Source: Bradyrhizobium sp. CCBAU 53340
Lineage (GTDB): Bacteria > Pseudomonadota > Alphaproteobacteria > Rhizobiales > Xanthobacteraceae
Assembly (NCBI RefSeq): GCF_015291645.1
Contig: NZ_CP030056.1
Coordinates: 434,001 to 498,000, forward strand
DNA: 64,000 nucleotides
Direction: 5' to 3'
A model generated the notes under the pieces. That model was not told where the DNA came from, searched no databases, and worked only from the letters and a program-made list of their open reading frames with translations. Position numbers and translations under genes: made by a program. The first letter of the stretch is position 1, and every line of letters begins with the position of its first letter. Positions 44,514-53,488 of the stretch are shown piece after piece.

Positions 44514-47500
44514 TCATGCCTTTAGCGTAGTGCGCGCGCTAGCGTCCAAGTGAGGCGCCGCATTTTCGTAACCTGCGAGCGCCTCCCCAAGGCGCCGCCG
44601 GAACAATTCGATCGCCTTTTGCTTCACGTGGCCGAAGCCACGCACCTCGAGCGGTAGCTCAGCAATGGCGACAGCCTGTGGAAGCGATGCCGCTGACAAT
44701 CGACGGGGTAAGCGGTTCAAGGCATCGATGAATTCGGCGATCAGAGCACGCTCGGTGCGGCGCTCGGCGCTCCTTCCGAAGACGTCGAAGGGTGTTCCGC
44801 GCAAGATCTTCAAGGCCGCCAAGATTCTGAAGACGGGCAAGATCCAAGCTCCGAACCGGATCTTGCGCGGCTCTCCCGTTGTCTTGTCGCGGCGAGACAG
44901 AAAAGGCGGTGCAAGATAGATTGACAGCTTTGCGAAGCTATCAAACTGAGATCGGACTGCCCGCTCGAACTCTCCGCTCGTATAGAGTCTGGCAACCTCG
45001 TACTCATCCTTGTAGGCCATCAGCTTGAACAGGGATCGCGCAGCAGCCAGCGTTAGCGAATGGCCAGTATGAACCTTAGTCTCCGCCTCACGGATGTGGT
45101 TGATGACATCAAGGAAACGCTGGCTGTAGTCATTGCTCTGATAGTTGCGAAGAAATGTCGTAAGATCTTGGATCTCCGCCTCAGGGGTGCGCTGCTCAGT
45201 CTTTTCGGCCAGGCCTGCTGCAACAAAGACGAATTGAGGGTCGGAAGCTAACCGACGCCCCCACTCAAGCGCAGCGAGATTTGCCTCCTTGGCGGCGCCA
45301 TTGAGTTCGATCGCCTGGTGGAGGTCCTCAAGGTTAAGGCCAAGCCAGCCTTTCTGATAAGCGCACCCGATCATCATGAAATTGGCGGCGATCGAATCGC
45401 CGAACAAAGATTGTGCCAAAGCCGTGAAGGGAAACACCGCGAAATGTTCCGGTTCAACTTGTGTGCTCAGCCGTCTCGTCAGCAAACTCGAATTCACGAC
45501 GGCCTGACGATTAGTGACGAAATCTCCAGTGATGGACACGTCAGCATTGGCGAGGACGCGGCTCCGCCCTCGGTTGAGAGATGCCATCACGTCCGATGCA
45601 TTGCCGACGATCTGGTCGCAAGCCAGGAGAAGGTCACAGTGCTCCGCTGGAATCCGCAAAGCATGAATGGGGCCGCCAAGATGAACGTGACTTGTAACCG
45701 CCCCGCCCTTCTGAGCCATTCCGATCTGGTCCAGCACCGCGGCCCCTCGACCTGCCAGGTGTCCGGCCATTGCCAGCACCGCGCTCGTCGTCACGATTCC
45801 GGTCCCACCTACGCCGGCAAGAAGAATGCGGCTGTGTTGCGGCGGCGCAGCGCTCACCAGGGGCAGCAATGGTTGGTCGATCGTAAGCTGCGGTTTTGGC
45901 CCGCGGTTCACACGGGCACCCTCGACAGTTACGAAACTGGGACAGAAGCCTCGAATGCAACTGAGATCGGTGTTGCAGCTCGATTGATTGATTCTTCGCT
46001 TCGTACCTAGTGGAGTGTCGACCGGCTCCACGGATAGGCAGTTTGACTTGATCGAGCAATCGCCGCAGCCTTCGCAGACCAGCTGATTGATGAAGACGCG
46101 GCGGCTGGTTTCCTTCAGTTGGCCACGTTTGCGTTTCCGCCGGCGCTCGGTAGCACACATCTGGTCATATACGATGATGCTTACACCCGGTTGGGCTCGC
46201 AATTTGAGCTGTACGGCATCAAGTTCGTCGCGATCCACCACCTCTCCCGCCAGGGAGTGGACCTCGGCATGCTCACGATAGGACGCCAGATCATCGGTGA
46301 CCAAAATTATTGTGCTGACGCCCTCGGCCCGGAGCTGGCGCAGAAGCCGCTCGAGGGAAAGGTCGCCATCGACTGCTTGACCGCCTGTCATCGCGACAGC
46401 ACTGTTGTAGAGCAGCTTGTAGGTGATGTTCAGCTTAGCAGAGACCGCCTGGCGGATTGCGAGCAGGCCTGAATGGAAATACGTGCCATCGCCCATATTC
46501 GAAAACACATGCGATTCGTCGGTGAACGGAGCGAGGCCGAGCCAGTGGATTCCCTCGCCGCCCATCTGGGAATAGCTGAACGTGTCAGGGCGATTGCGCG
46601 CGGCTAAACCGTGGCAGCCAATCCCAGCGAGAGCTCGACTGCCATCTGGCACGGCTGTCGACCGGTTATGCGGACACCCGGAACAGAAGAATGGACGCCG
46701 GGATGCGGGCACATCTGCAAATCCGCGTTGGTTCGTGTGCCGGCGCAAGCGTTCGCCTCGTGCTGCTACGACCTGATCACCGGATATCCTTGCGATGACC
46801 GCCGCGATCTGGACAGCAATCTGCTCGGGCGTTAGATCGCCCGTTGCAGAAAACATCGGGTGTTGCTCCGGTCCACATTTGCCCCAAACCGAGGGAGCCT
46901 GTGACCGGCCGTAGAGTATAGACTTTACTTGGCGCTCGATCAGCGGCGCCTTCTCCTCCACGATGACGAGCTCCTGCAGGCCTTCGGCAAAGGCTGTGAG
47001 GCCCTGAGGCTCTAGCGGCCAGATCATCGCCGGCTTGTAGAGAGCCAGCCCGAGCTCGATCAGCCGTGAATCGTGAAGGCCCAGCAGGTCGAGTGCTTCG
47101 CGCAAATCATTCCAAGATTTGCCGGCCGCGACGAAACCGACCCGCGCGTCCTTAGGCCTCACCGCGACGCGATCGAGACCGTTTGCCCGGACATAAGCAA
47201 GCGCAGCCGGCAAACGGAATTCATGCTGCCGCCGTTCCTGATCGAGCGGCAAGTCAGGCCAGCGGTTATGCAGGCCAATGTCCGGCACAGTGACGTCGGG
47301 CCGAACGGGCAAATTACCTAATTCTGCGGCCGGCACGGTGCGTGTACTGTCGGCCACTTCCGTCAGCACTTTTAGCGCAACCCAAGATCCCGTCAGCCGC
47401 GACATGGCAAAGCCGTGGAGTCCATAGCTGACGATCTCGCCGGGATCAGCCGGGTAGAGCAGCGGGAGGAGGAGACTGGCGACAGTCTCGTCGCTGTAGC

Positions 47501-47969
47501 AGGCGACCGTTGAGGATTTTGCCAGATGATCGTCACCCACGGCGACGACCACCCCGCCGTTCGGCGAAGAACCTTGCGAGTTGCCGTGCCTAATCGCGTC
47601 CGCCGCGCGATCCAGTCCAGGGCCCTTGCCGTACCACAACGCAAAAACACCATCGACCCGGGCGCCGGGTGATTGATGGATCTGCTGCGTACCGGCCACG
47701 GCGGTGGCCGCGAGTTCTTCATTGACCGCCGGCTGCACCACAATCTTTTGGTCGCTCGTTAGCCGCTTCGCAGAGGCAAACGCGGCATCGAGCGTACCAA
47801 GGGGTGAACCCCGATAACCGCTGACGAAACCCGCGCTCGACAAGCCATTCATCCGATCTCGCTCGGCCTGTAATAGCATCAGGCGGACGAGCGCCTGCAC
47901 TCCGCCGAGGAGAACTGTTCCGCCGCGCTTGGAATAACGATCATCGAGCGAGATAGAGGAATTACTCAT
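44514..47969 (-). CDS. Indolepyruvate ferredoxin oxidoreductase-family protein (fused alpha-beta)
   Basis: A 1151-residue fusion. The N-terminal thiamine-pyrophosphate pyrimidine and PP domains (GYRGSPLGTLD, MGGEGIHWLG...NMGDGTYFHSGL) are followed by a ferredoxin-like cysteine cluster (CEGCGDCSIKSNC...CNTDLSCIRGFC). The gamma-type domain (LLAGVGGTGIVTTSAVLAMAG, IGMAQKGGAVTSHVHLG) and a C-terminal extension complete it. It would oxidatively decarboxylate an aryl-pyruvate or similar 2-oxoacid to an acyl-CoA, passing electrons to ferredoxin. The start at 47969 has GGAG seven bases upstream. It lies between an SDR gene and the carotenoid oxygenase gene, so it probably handles a 2-oxoacid formed in the PadR pathway. 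Confidence 0.92.
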   Translation of the reverse strand: MSNSSISLDDRYSKRGGTVLLGGVQALVRLMLLQAERDRMNGLSSAGFVSGYRGSPLGTLDAAFASAKRLTSDQKIVVQPAVNEELAATAVAGTQQIHQSPGARVDGVFALWYGKGPGLDRAADAIRHGNSQGSSPNGGVVVAVGDDHLAKSSTVACYSDETVASLLLPLLYPADPGEIVSYGLHGFAMSRLTGSWVALKVLTEVADSTRTVPAAELGNLPVRPDVTVPDIGLHNRWPDLPLDQERRQHEFRLPAALAYVRANGLDRVAVRPKDARVGFVAAGKSWNDLREALDLLGLHDSRLIELGLALYKPAMIWPLEPQGLTAFAEGLQELVIVEEKAPLIERQVKSILYGRSQAPSVWGKCGPEQHPMFSATGDLTPEQIAVQIAAVIARISGDQVVAARGERLRRHTNQRGFADVPASRRPFFCSGCPHNRSTAVPDGSRALAGIGCHGLAARNRPDTFSYSQMGGEGIHWLGLAPFTDESHVFSNMGDGTYFHSGLLAIRQAVSAKLNITYKLLYNSAVAMTGGQAVDGDLSLERLLRQLRAEGVSTIILVTDDLASYREHAEVHSLAGEVVDRDELDAVQLKLRAQPGVSIIVYDQMCATERRRKRKRGQLKETSRRVFINQLVCEGCGDCSIKSNCLSVEPVDTPLGTKRRINQSSCNTDLSCIRGFCPSFVTVEGARVNRGPKPQLTIDQPLLPLVSAAPPQHSRILLAGVGGTGIVTTSAVLAMAGHLAGRGAAVLDQIGMAQKGGAVTSHVHLGGPIHALRIPAEHCDLLLACDQIVGNASDVMASLNRGRSRVLANADVSITGDFVTNRQAVVNSSLLTRRLSTQVEPEHFAVFPFTALAQSLFGDSIAANFMMIGCAYQKGWLGLNLEDLHQAIELNGAAKEANLAALEWGRRLASDPQFVFVAAGLAEKTEQRTPEAEIQDLTTFLRNYQSNDYSQRFLDVINHIREAETKVHTGHSLTLAAARSLFKLMAYKDEYEVARLYTSGEFERAVRSQFDSFAKLSIYLAPPFLSRRDKTTGEPRKIRFGAWILPVFRILAALKILRGTPFDVFGRSAERRTERALIAEFIDALNRLPRRLSAASLPQAVAIAELPLEVRGFGHVKQKAIELFRRRLGEALAGYENAAPHLDASARTTLKA

Positions 47970-48020
47970 TCGCAACTCCATTGGATGCGCTGGCGCAAAA
48001 GACTTTCCGGCACGCCGGCA

Positions 48021-48902
48021 TTAGCTCCGTGCGGTATCGATAGCGGAGCTGATCTGCACGCCGGGTGGGGCCGGCAAGTCGCCCGGAACGAACATGTCTC
48101 CCATCAAAGGCAGCGCCGGATCCACGCTATAATGCGTAAACTCGCGCACCCCCTCGTCATAGAGCACCGTGTCGTCAATCAGAAAGTTGCCCGTGAAGGC
48201 GCGCGCAGGCTTTGAGAGGATGGCATGGGCTGCGTCGGCCATGCTCTCCGGCTTGCGGCAATGACGCATTCCGTTCTCTCCGAGCAATGCAAATTGGATG
48301 GCAGCCGTCGCAATGGCGGTTCGGGGCCAGAGAGCATTGACAGCAATACCGCGATCGGCAAATTCCGCGCTCATGCCGAGCACGCACATGCTCATGCCGA
48401 ACTTCGCCATGGTGTAGGCGGTGTGCGGCGCGAACCACTTGGGCGTCATGTCAAGCGGCGGAGATATCATCAAGACATGCGGATTAGCTGCCTTCATCAG
48501 GTGCGGAAGGCATGCCTTGGTAGTGATGAAGGTCCCGCGTGCGTTGACTTGAGCCATCAAGTCGAAGCGCCGGATATCCGTTTGTAGGGTGCCGGCCAGA
48601 TGGATCGCTGATGCATTATTGATGCAAATGTCGATGCCGCCGAACGTCTTTGCCGCTTGGGCAACGCCGGCCTCGACGGAGGATTCATCACGGACGTCGA
48701 CGGCCAGCGGCAACGCCCTGCCCCCAGCTCGCTCGATGGCTTCGGCGGCAGAATAGATCGTGCCGGGAAGATGCCGGTGCGCCTCGACAGTCTTGGCTGC
48801 AATTGCAACGTTGGCGCCGTCTTGCGCGGCTCGCAGCGCAATGGCGAGCCCAATGCCTCGGCTTGCGCCGGTAATGAACAGGGTTTTGCCGGTCAGACTC
48901 AT
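48021..48902 (-). CDS. Short-chain dehydrogenase/reductase (HSDL2-like)
   Basis: A 293-residue SDR with cofactor loop TGASRGIGLAIA, NNAS at the fourth strand and the catalytic YTMAK. A C-terminal extension of about 50 residues goes beyond the classical 250, as in HSDL2-like members. It overlaps the FAD monooxygenase gene by four bases, so it is translationally coupled and probably acts on a closely related hydroxy or keto intermediate. Cofactor preference is not clear from the sequence. Confidence 0.9.
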   Translation of the reverse strand: MSLTGKTLFITGASRGIGLAIALRAAQDGANVAIAAKTVEAHRHLPGTIYSAAEAIERAGGRALPLAVDVRDESSVEAGVAQAAKTFGGIDICINNASAIHLAGTLQTDIRRFDLMAQVNARGTFITTKACLPHLMKAANPHVLMISPPLDMTPKWFAPHTAYTMAKFGMSMCVLGMSAEFADRGIAVNALWPRTAIATAAIQFALLGENGMRHCRKPESMADAAHAILSKPARAFTGNFLIDDTVLYDEGVREFTHYSVDPALPLMGDMFVPGDLPAPPGVQISSAIDTARS

Positions 48903-50587
48903 GAGGCCACGCTGCCCATGCTCAAGGGAAGCGTTCTTAATGCCGACGTGCCCTGCACGCCGCCCGCGCCGCGGATGCGATCAATGAGCCGCGCCGGCTC
49001 TTCAGGAATAGCGTCCCCAATCCAGCTGATGTGTCCGTCCGGGCGGACCAAAGCGTAGCGGCGCCCGTAGACGGCGATGGTGTTTGGCTCCGGGATGAGC
49101 TGATGACGGATTGGCAGCCCAACCGCGTGCGCCGCACGGGTCAGACCGCCCACAGCAGCACCCACCTCCGATGCGAACTCCAGCAGCACGAACCCACGAC
49201 CGAATAAGTCTAACGTGGAGTGGCCCGGCGAGAGCCAAACATGAGGTGCGCGGCCGCCGGCCTCGGCTACTTGCACGAAGTTCGCGACATCGGGCTCGGC
49301 TCGTTCGAACGATTCAGCGACGACGATCGGCGAATTGCGATAGACCGCCCCAAGATGAATTCCGAACGACCTCCATTCCCGCTGCATGGCCTGCTGGGTA
49401 TAGGCTCCTGTTGCGCGCCGCGCCGTCTCGCCCGCAGGGCCTTGGTCGAGCAGCATCGGCTCTGGAGGAACCGAGCGCATCGCGGCTAGGTTCGCGGACG
49501 CCTGCGACACGTTGCGCATGGCGATCGGGCGCCGCTCTGTGTCGTAGCTTTCCAGGAGTGTGGGGCCGCCCCACCCCTCCAACACAGCTGCGATCTTCCA
49601 TGACAGATCAACCGCCTCGGCAATGCCCGTATTCATGCCGTATCCGCCGGTCGGAGAGAGCTGATGGGCCGAATCGCCGACGAGGAAGCAGCGCCCGGAG
49701 CTGAACTTCGGCGCAGTGATCTCACGACGGGACCACGGCAACCAAGAGAGCACCTCGTAGTCAACATCGGCTCCGATTCCTCGTCGCACAAAAGTGTTGA
49801 TCTGCGCCTCGCTCCAATTGGGCCAGGTCTCGTCGCCGAGCAGTTGAAGCCGCCAGGTATCGCGCCCGTCTATATTGACGAAGCTTCCCCAAACCCCCTC
49901 AGGCCCGACTAACACGTACCGATACGCCCGTTGGGCGAGCGTCTTCTGCGCCAGAGCCGGACACCGAACGAAGATGTTCGTGCTACAACTCAATACCTTG
50001 CTGTTTGTCGGACCAAGCGAGAGTCGCTGTGCGACTGTGCTGCTTGCCCCATCGCAGGCGGCAAGGTACTGCGCACGCACGCATAGTGGTTCGCCACCAA
50101 GCAGCGGGCGCACGTGAGCGATGACGTGGTCGCCCTTGTCCTCGAATTCCTCTAGGCGGTGCTGATACAGCAACTGGTTGGTCGAGTAGCTCGAAGCTGC
50201 GTTCTGGAGTACGGGGTCGAAAAAATTTTGAGGGCATAGCTCGTGCTTTTGCGGGCTAAACGGTGGCGGGACCGCGTGCGCTTTATCAGGGTAGACATCG
50301 CGCGCCAGTTCGTGGCCGAGGACCCCCGTCGCATAGACGATGCTGACCGGCAGATCGCGAGGAAACCCGGCCATTTCGATGGCCTCGACAATTCCCCAGC
50401 GTCGGCAGAATTCCATAGTGCGAATGCCGACATTGTCCATGCGAGGATGAACCATCCGGGCCGTCGGCCGCTCCTGCTCTATGAGCAGCGCTTCGACACC
50501 GCGCCAACCGAGATCGATTGCAAGCGACAAGCCGACCGGCCCTCCGCCGACTATCAAGACGGGCGTATCGATCGTTTCCACGGACAT
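48899..50587 (-). CDS. FAD-dependent aromatic hydroxylase (PheA/TfdB/MhpA family)
   Basis: A 562-residue flavin monooxygenase. The dinucleotide loop is LIVGGGPVGLSLAIDLGWRG, and the second FAD contact is GRCFLVGDSAHQLSPTGGYGMNTGIAEAVDLSWK. A C-terminal thioredoxin-like domain (about 400-560) carries ALVRPDGHISWIGD. It uses NAD(P)H and O2 to hydroxylate a phenolic ring. The start at 50587 has AGGAGGA directly upstream; a frame extending to 50770 has no homology. It heads the four-gene leftward operon (SDR, indolepyruvate oxidoreductase, carotenoid oxygenase), facing the PadR gene with a double PadR operator in between. Confidence 0.92.
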   Translation of the reverse strand: MSVETIDTPVLIVGGGPVGLSLAIDLGWRGVEALLIEQERPTARMVHPRMDNVGIRTMEFCRRWGIVEAIEMAGFPRDLPVSIVYATGVLGHELARDVYPDKAHAVPPPFSPQKHELCPQNFFDPVLQNAASSYSTNQLLYQHRLEEFEDKGDHVIAHVRPLLGGEPLCVRAQYLAACDGASSTVAQRLSLGPTNSKVLSCSTNIFVRCPALAQKTLAQRAYRYVLVGPEGVWGSFVNIDGRDTWRLQLLGDETWPNWSEAQINTFVRRGIGADVDYEVLSWLPWSRREITAPKFSSGRCFLVGDSAHQLSPTGGYGMNTGIAEAVDLSWKIAAVLEGWGGPTLLESYDTERRPIAMRNVSQASANLAAMRSVPPEPMLLDQGPAGETARRATGAYTQQAMQREWRSFGIHLGAVYRNSPIVVAESFERAEPDVANFVQVAEAGGRAPHVWLSPGHSTLDLFGRGFVLLEFASEVGAAVGGLTRAAHAVGLPIRHQLIPEPNTIAVYGRRYALVRPDGHISWIGDAIPEEPARLIDRIRGAGGVQGTSALRTLPLSMGSVAS

Positions 50588-50856
50588 TCCTCCTGAATTG
50601 AACTGCTCGCCGGAGACCGTCTGGCCGCACCGGTCAATGGGCTGCGGCGCTAGAGGTGGTGTTTCGGCAGCGACCGAGGCTTTCCAAGAGGCATGCCCCT
50701 GCCCTGCATTTTTGAGAATTGGCCGGGCGCGCTGCTCTCCGGAACGTCCCTCTGCGGGCATGCCACTCATTCTTCAGAGGCCCTCGCAATAACCCGAACG
50801 CCGGCTGCGCAACGGGGCTTAGTGGGCATTCGACGCCGGGAAGCATCGATTTCCTC
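50588..50856. other. Leader between monooxygenase start and PadR operator
   Basis: About 270 bases without a supported gene. The distance between the operator and the monooxygenase start is unusually long, so a long 5' untranslated leader or a second promoter is likely. I see no strong hairpin in it. Confidence 0.35.
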
Positions 50857-50904
50857 CATATGTCATATATTACATATGTGAGTAACAGGCGAATGTGCAT
50901 ATGT
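50857..50904. promoter_or_regulatory. PadR operator at the padR/monooxygenase divergent promoter
   Basis: CATATGT and ACATATG (50857-50863 and 50872-50878) form a perfect 7-bp dyad containing the consensus ATGT-N8-ACAT. A second half-site ATGT lies at 50901-50904, 41 bases on, with a degraded partner. The site lies 144 bases upstream of the PadR gene. Confidence 0.78.
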
Positions 50905-51021
50905 CAAATGTTGCCGATGGTAAAAGCTCGCCCTCCAGACTATGCAGGGTCAGGGCAAGGTCACTGAATGCTCCGTAAGAGCGTGATTGTGCTTGGAGAT
51001 TAGGCGAGCTTGGAACTAGCG

Positions 51022-51669
51022 ATGGCGAAGAAGAAGACGACCGTAAAACGGAAGGCCCCTGCGGCAACTCCTCCAGCAATTCCGACGCTTGGTTATGTCA
51101 TTCTGACGAGCTTGGCCCACCATCCTCATACCGGTTATGAGCTGACTCAATTGATGGGCCCCCCGCGCAATTACATGTGGGAGGCCAAGCACAGCCAAGT
51201 CTATCCGACGCTGCAGCTGCTAGCGGAACACGGCTATGTCACGTTCGAGGACATTGCGCAGGAAAGCAAACCGGACAAGAAGGTCTACGAGGTTACGGAG
51301 CGCGGCCTCGAAGCTCTCAAGGAGTGGGCGAGAAAAGGTCCGACCCATGTGCCTGTCCGGGACGAGTTCAGCGTAAAGATGGCGGCATTGCGGTTGCTTC
51401 CGCCCAGTGAAGCTGTGGCCGTGCTCAACCGGCAAATCGAGCTCGTTGAAGGAGAGATAGCGGCCATCAACCTACACTTGGTCGATTTTGTTGATCGTTT
51501 CCGTTTGCCGGAGCCGGCACAGAGCAATCATCGCCAATTCTGCCTGCTATCTGCCATTCGACTCTCGCGCGACCTGAAGCTGACGGCTATGGAAGCCTAT
51601 CGAAAATTGGCCGGCGAATTGTCGCGCGCCACTGAGCCAGCCAAGGCATCTAGAGCACAGTCAAAATGA
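51022..51669 (+). CDS. PadR-family transcriptional regulator
   Basis: A 215-residue PadR protein. After a basic N-terminal arm (KKKTTVKRKAP) comes the winged helix TLGYVILTSLAHHPHTGYELTQLMGPPRNYMWEAKHSQVYPTLQLLAEHGYVTFE, with the wing SKPDKKVYEVTERGLEAL. A helical C-terminal dimerisation domain of the Vir_act_alpha_C type follows. PadR proteins repress phenolic-acid detoxification or catabolism and release DNA on binding the phenolic. Perfect ATGT-N8-ACAT sites stand at its own promoter and at 42779, so it probably represses both leftward operons and itself. A truncated relative lies at 28930-29140. Confidence 0.92.
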   Translation: MAKKKTTVKRKAPAATPPAIPTLGYVILTSLAHHPHTGYELTQLMGPPRNYMWEAKHSQVYPTLQLLAEHGYVTFEDIAQESKPDKKVYEVTERGLEALKEWARKGPTHVPVRDEFSVKMAALRLLPPSEAVAVLNRQIELVEGEIAAINLHLVDFVDRFRLPEPAQSNHRQFCLLSAIRLSRDLKLTAMEAYRKLAGELSRATEPAKASRAQSK

Positions 51670-51720
51670 AGACCCTCGGCAGTTTACAGCCATCTGCCGC
51701 TGGCCCTTGTTCCAGGGTCT
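51670..51720 (+). terminator. Possible terminator after padR
   Basis: Nested inverted repeats follow the PadR stop: AGACCCT (51670) with AGGGTCT (51714), and CGGCAG (51677) with CTGCCG (51694). The stems are separated by asymmetric loops and no T-run follows, so termination is only plausible. Confidence 0.35.
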
Positions 51721-51835
51721 CGTCCCGACGTTGAATTGCCACCATTACCCTGTATAGGGACGCATGGGTGTTCGCTGCATTGGGGCGGCGTCAGGTAACG
51801 CGATGGTCGGGCCGCCACGCGGACGATCTGCGCCT

Positions 51836-53176
51836 ATGAACCACGATCCTAAATTCGGCGATCTTCCGACAGCTCAGCGATTGGCAGAACAGGCTGCGAA
51901 CACACTTAACCGATTTCTGCATATTGAGGCAGTAAGCGGCGCGGTGCTTCTCGTTGCAGCAGCCGCGGCCTTGATCTGGGCGAATTCGACCGCGGCCCCG
52001 AGTTACCACCTCTTTTGGACTCTCCCTGTCACCATTGGCCTTGGTGAGTACGTCTTTTCCCAGTCGCTGCATTTCTGGGTGAATGACGCATTGATGACCG
52101 TCTTCTTCCTTGTTGTGGGCATGGAGATTCGGCGGGAGGTTCATGAGGGCGCACTGAGCCGCTTTGACCAGGCCGTTCTGCCGCTGATTGCTTCGGCCGG
52201 TGGCGTCCTCGTTCCCGCGCTTATCTATCTAAGCCTCAACAATGATGCTGCTCGGGGACACGGCTGGGCCGTGCCGACCGCGACGGACATCGCCTTTGCT
52301 GTTGGCGTCCTCGCCCTGCTTGGACGAAGAATCCCGGTCAATGTGCGAGTGTTCCTACTCGCTCTAGCGATCATCGACGACATCATTGCGATTTTGATCA
52401 TCGCCGTCTTTTACACCGAAACTCTGCAATTAGGCGGCCTTGCTATCGCAGCCGTTGGCGTTCTCGGGGTCTTGGGATTCCAGCGGATGGGGATCGGTGC
52501 GGCATCGCCATATGTGGTGCCAGGTTTGTTGGTTTGGGTCGGATTGTTCGTTGCCGGGGTCCACCCAACACTTGCTGGAGTGGTGCTCGGGTTGATGACT
52601 CCGGCTCGCCCCATAGCGATGCGAGAACCTCCGCTGGAGGTGGCGTCGCAAGCGCTCGGACAGTTGAAAACTGGCGATGCGATGAAAACAGGAGATCTGC
52701 ATTTGTTGCAGCAGCCGTTGCGCGACCTTCGCATAGCTCACCGTGAGATTTTGCCGCCCGCGTCGCGCGTGCAGATGGTACTTCATCCGTGGGTAGCTTA
52801 CGGAGTGATGCCAATGTTTGCGCTGGCGAATTCGGGGGTCAGCATAAAGGGCGCGGATCTACCCGCTGCCGGCCTGCTGGTGACGATGGGCACCGCACTT
52901 GCTTTGATAGTGGGAAAGCCGCTTGGCATTTTCGGAGCGGCCTGGATCGCCGTACGATCGGGGTTCTGCTGCCTTGCTCCCGGGGTTTCTTGGGGCGGCG
53001 TCTTTCTCGTCGGACTGCTAGCGGGCATCGGCTTCACCATGTCCATCTTCATCTCGATGCTGGCCTTCTCCAGTGAAGGTTTTTTAAGGGCAGCAAAATT
53101 GGGCGTGTTGTTGGGCTCGGCCATAGCCGTGACGCTCGGCCTTGGCTGGGGCGCCTTCTACGTGCGACGTTCGTGA
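51836..53176 (+). CDS. nhaA: Na+/H+ antiporter NhaA
   Basis: A 446-residue NhaA-type antiporter. The ion-binding aspartates are seen in [17 protein letters not shown] and [20 protein letters not shown], and the amphipathic opening helix ([25 protein letters not shown]) and [16 protein letters not shown] are diagnostic. It exchanges external protons for internal Na+ or Li+ across the inner membrane. The start is uncertain: 51836 matches the family length best, but no good ribosome site precedes it, and 51764 or 51803 are alternatives. It is a solitary housekeeping-type gene between two catabolic clusters. Confidence 0.93.
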   Translation: MNHDPKFGDLPTAQRLAEQAANTLNRFLHIEAVSGAVLLVAAAAALIWANSTAAPSYHLFWTLPVTIGLGEYVFSQSLHFWVNDALMTVFFLVVGMEIRREVHEGALSRFDQAVLPLIASAGGVLVPALIYLSLNNDAARGHGWAVPTATDIAFAVGVLALLGRRIPVNVRVFLLALAIIDDIIAILIIAVFYTETLQLGGLAIAAVGVLGVLGFQRMGIGAASPYVVPGLLVWVGLFVAGVHPTLAGVVLGLMTPARPIAMREPPLEVASQALGQLKTGDAMKTGDLHLLQQPLRDLRIAHREILPPASRVQMVLHPWVAYGVMPMFALANSGVSIKGADLPAAGLLVTMGTALALIVGKPLGIFGAAWIAVRSGFCCLAPGVSWGGVFLVGLLAGIGFTMSIFISMLAFSSEGFLRAAKLGVLLGSAIAVTLGLGWGAFYVRRS

Positions 53177-53488
53177 CGTCGGTTCGTGTCCTTCCAGGCT
53201 CGGCACGGCCCGCGATATCGTCGCTGTCACGATCATCGGTCCGGTTTGTTGATCCGACGTAGCCTAGCAAAACCTGCCACCGCGCAGGGCGACATCGGCT
53301 CTTTTGCGCTTCCAGATCGGCTACTCCAGCAGAGGAGCTACCAAAGTTTGCGCTCTCACACGGCCATTCAGCCGGCAGTAATCTTGATAGGCTGCCCAGT
53401 TGTGCCTGGCGCTTGAAACAGCCCAGCGGCCGGTTAGTTTCTCTCGGGCTTTTAGCCACTCGCTCCCCAAGTCTCAACCGACCGCCGC
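53177..53488. other. Intergenic region between nhaA and the IclR regulator
   Basis: About 310 bases. Open frames here are shadows without homology. No clear operator or terminator was identified. Confidence 0.4.

Noticed and set aside
43526..44530. 334-codon rightward frame opposite the carotenoid oxygenase
   Set aside because: It is antisense to a gene with conserved iron-ligand histidines and has no motif or ribosome site.
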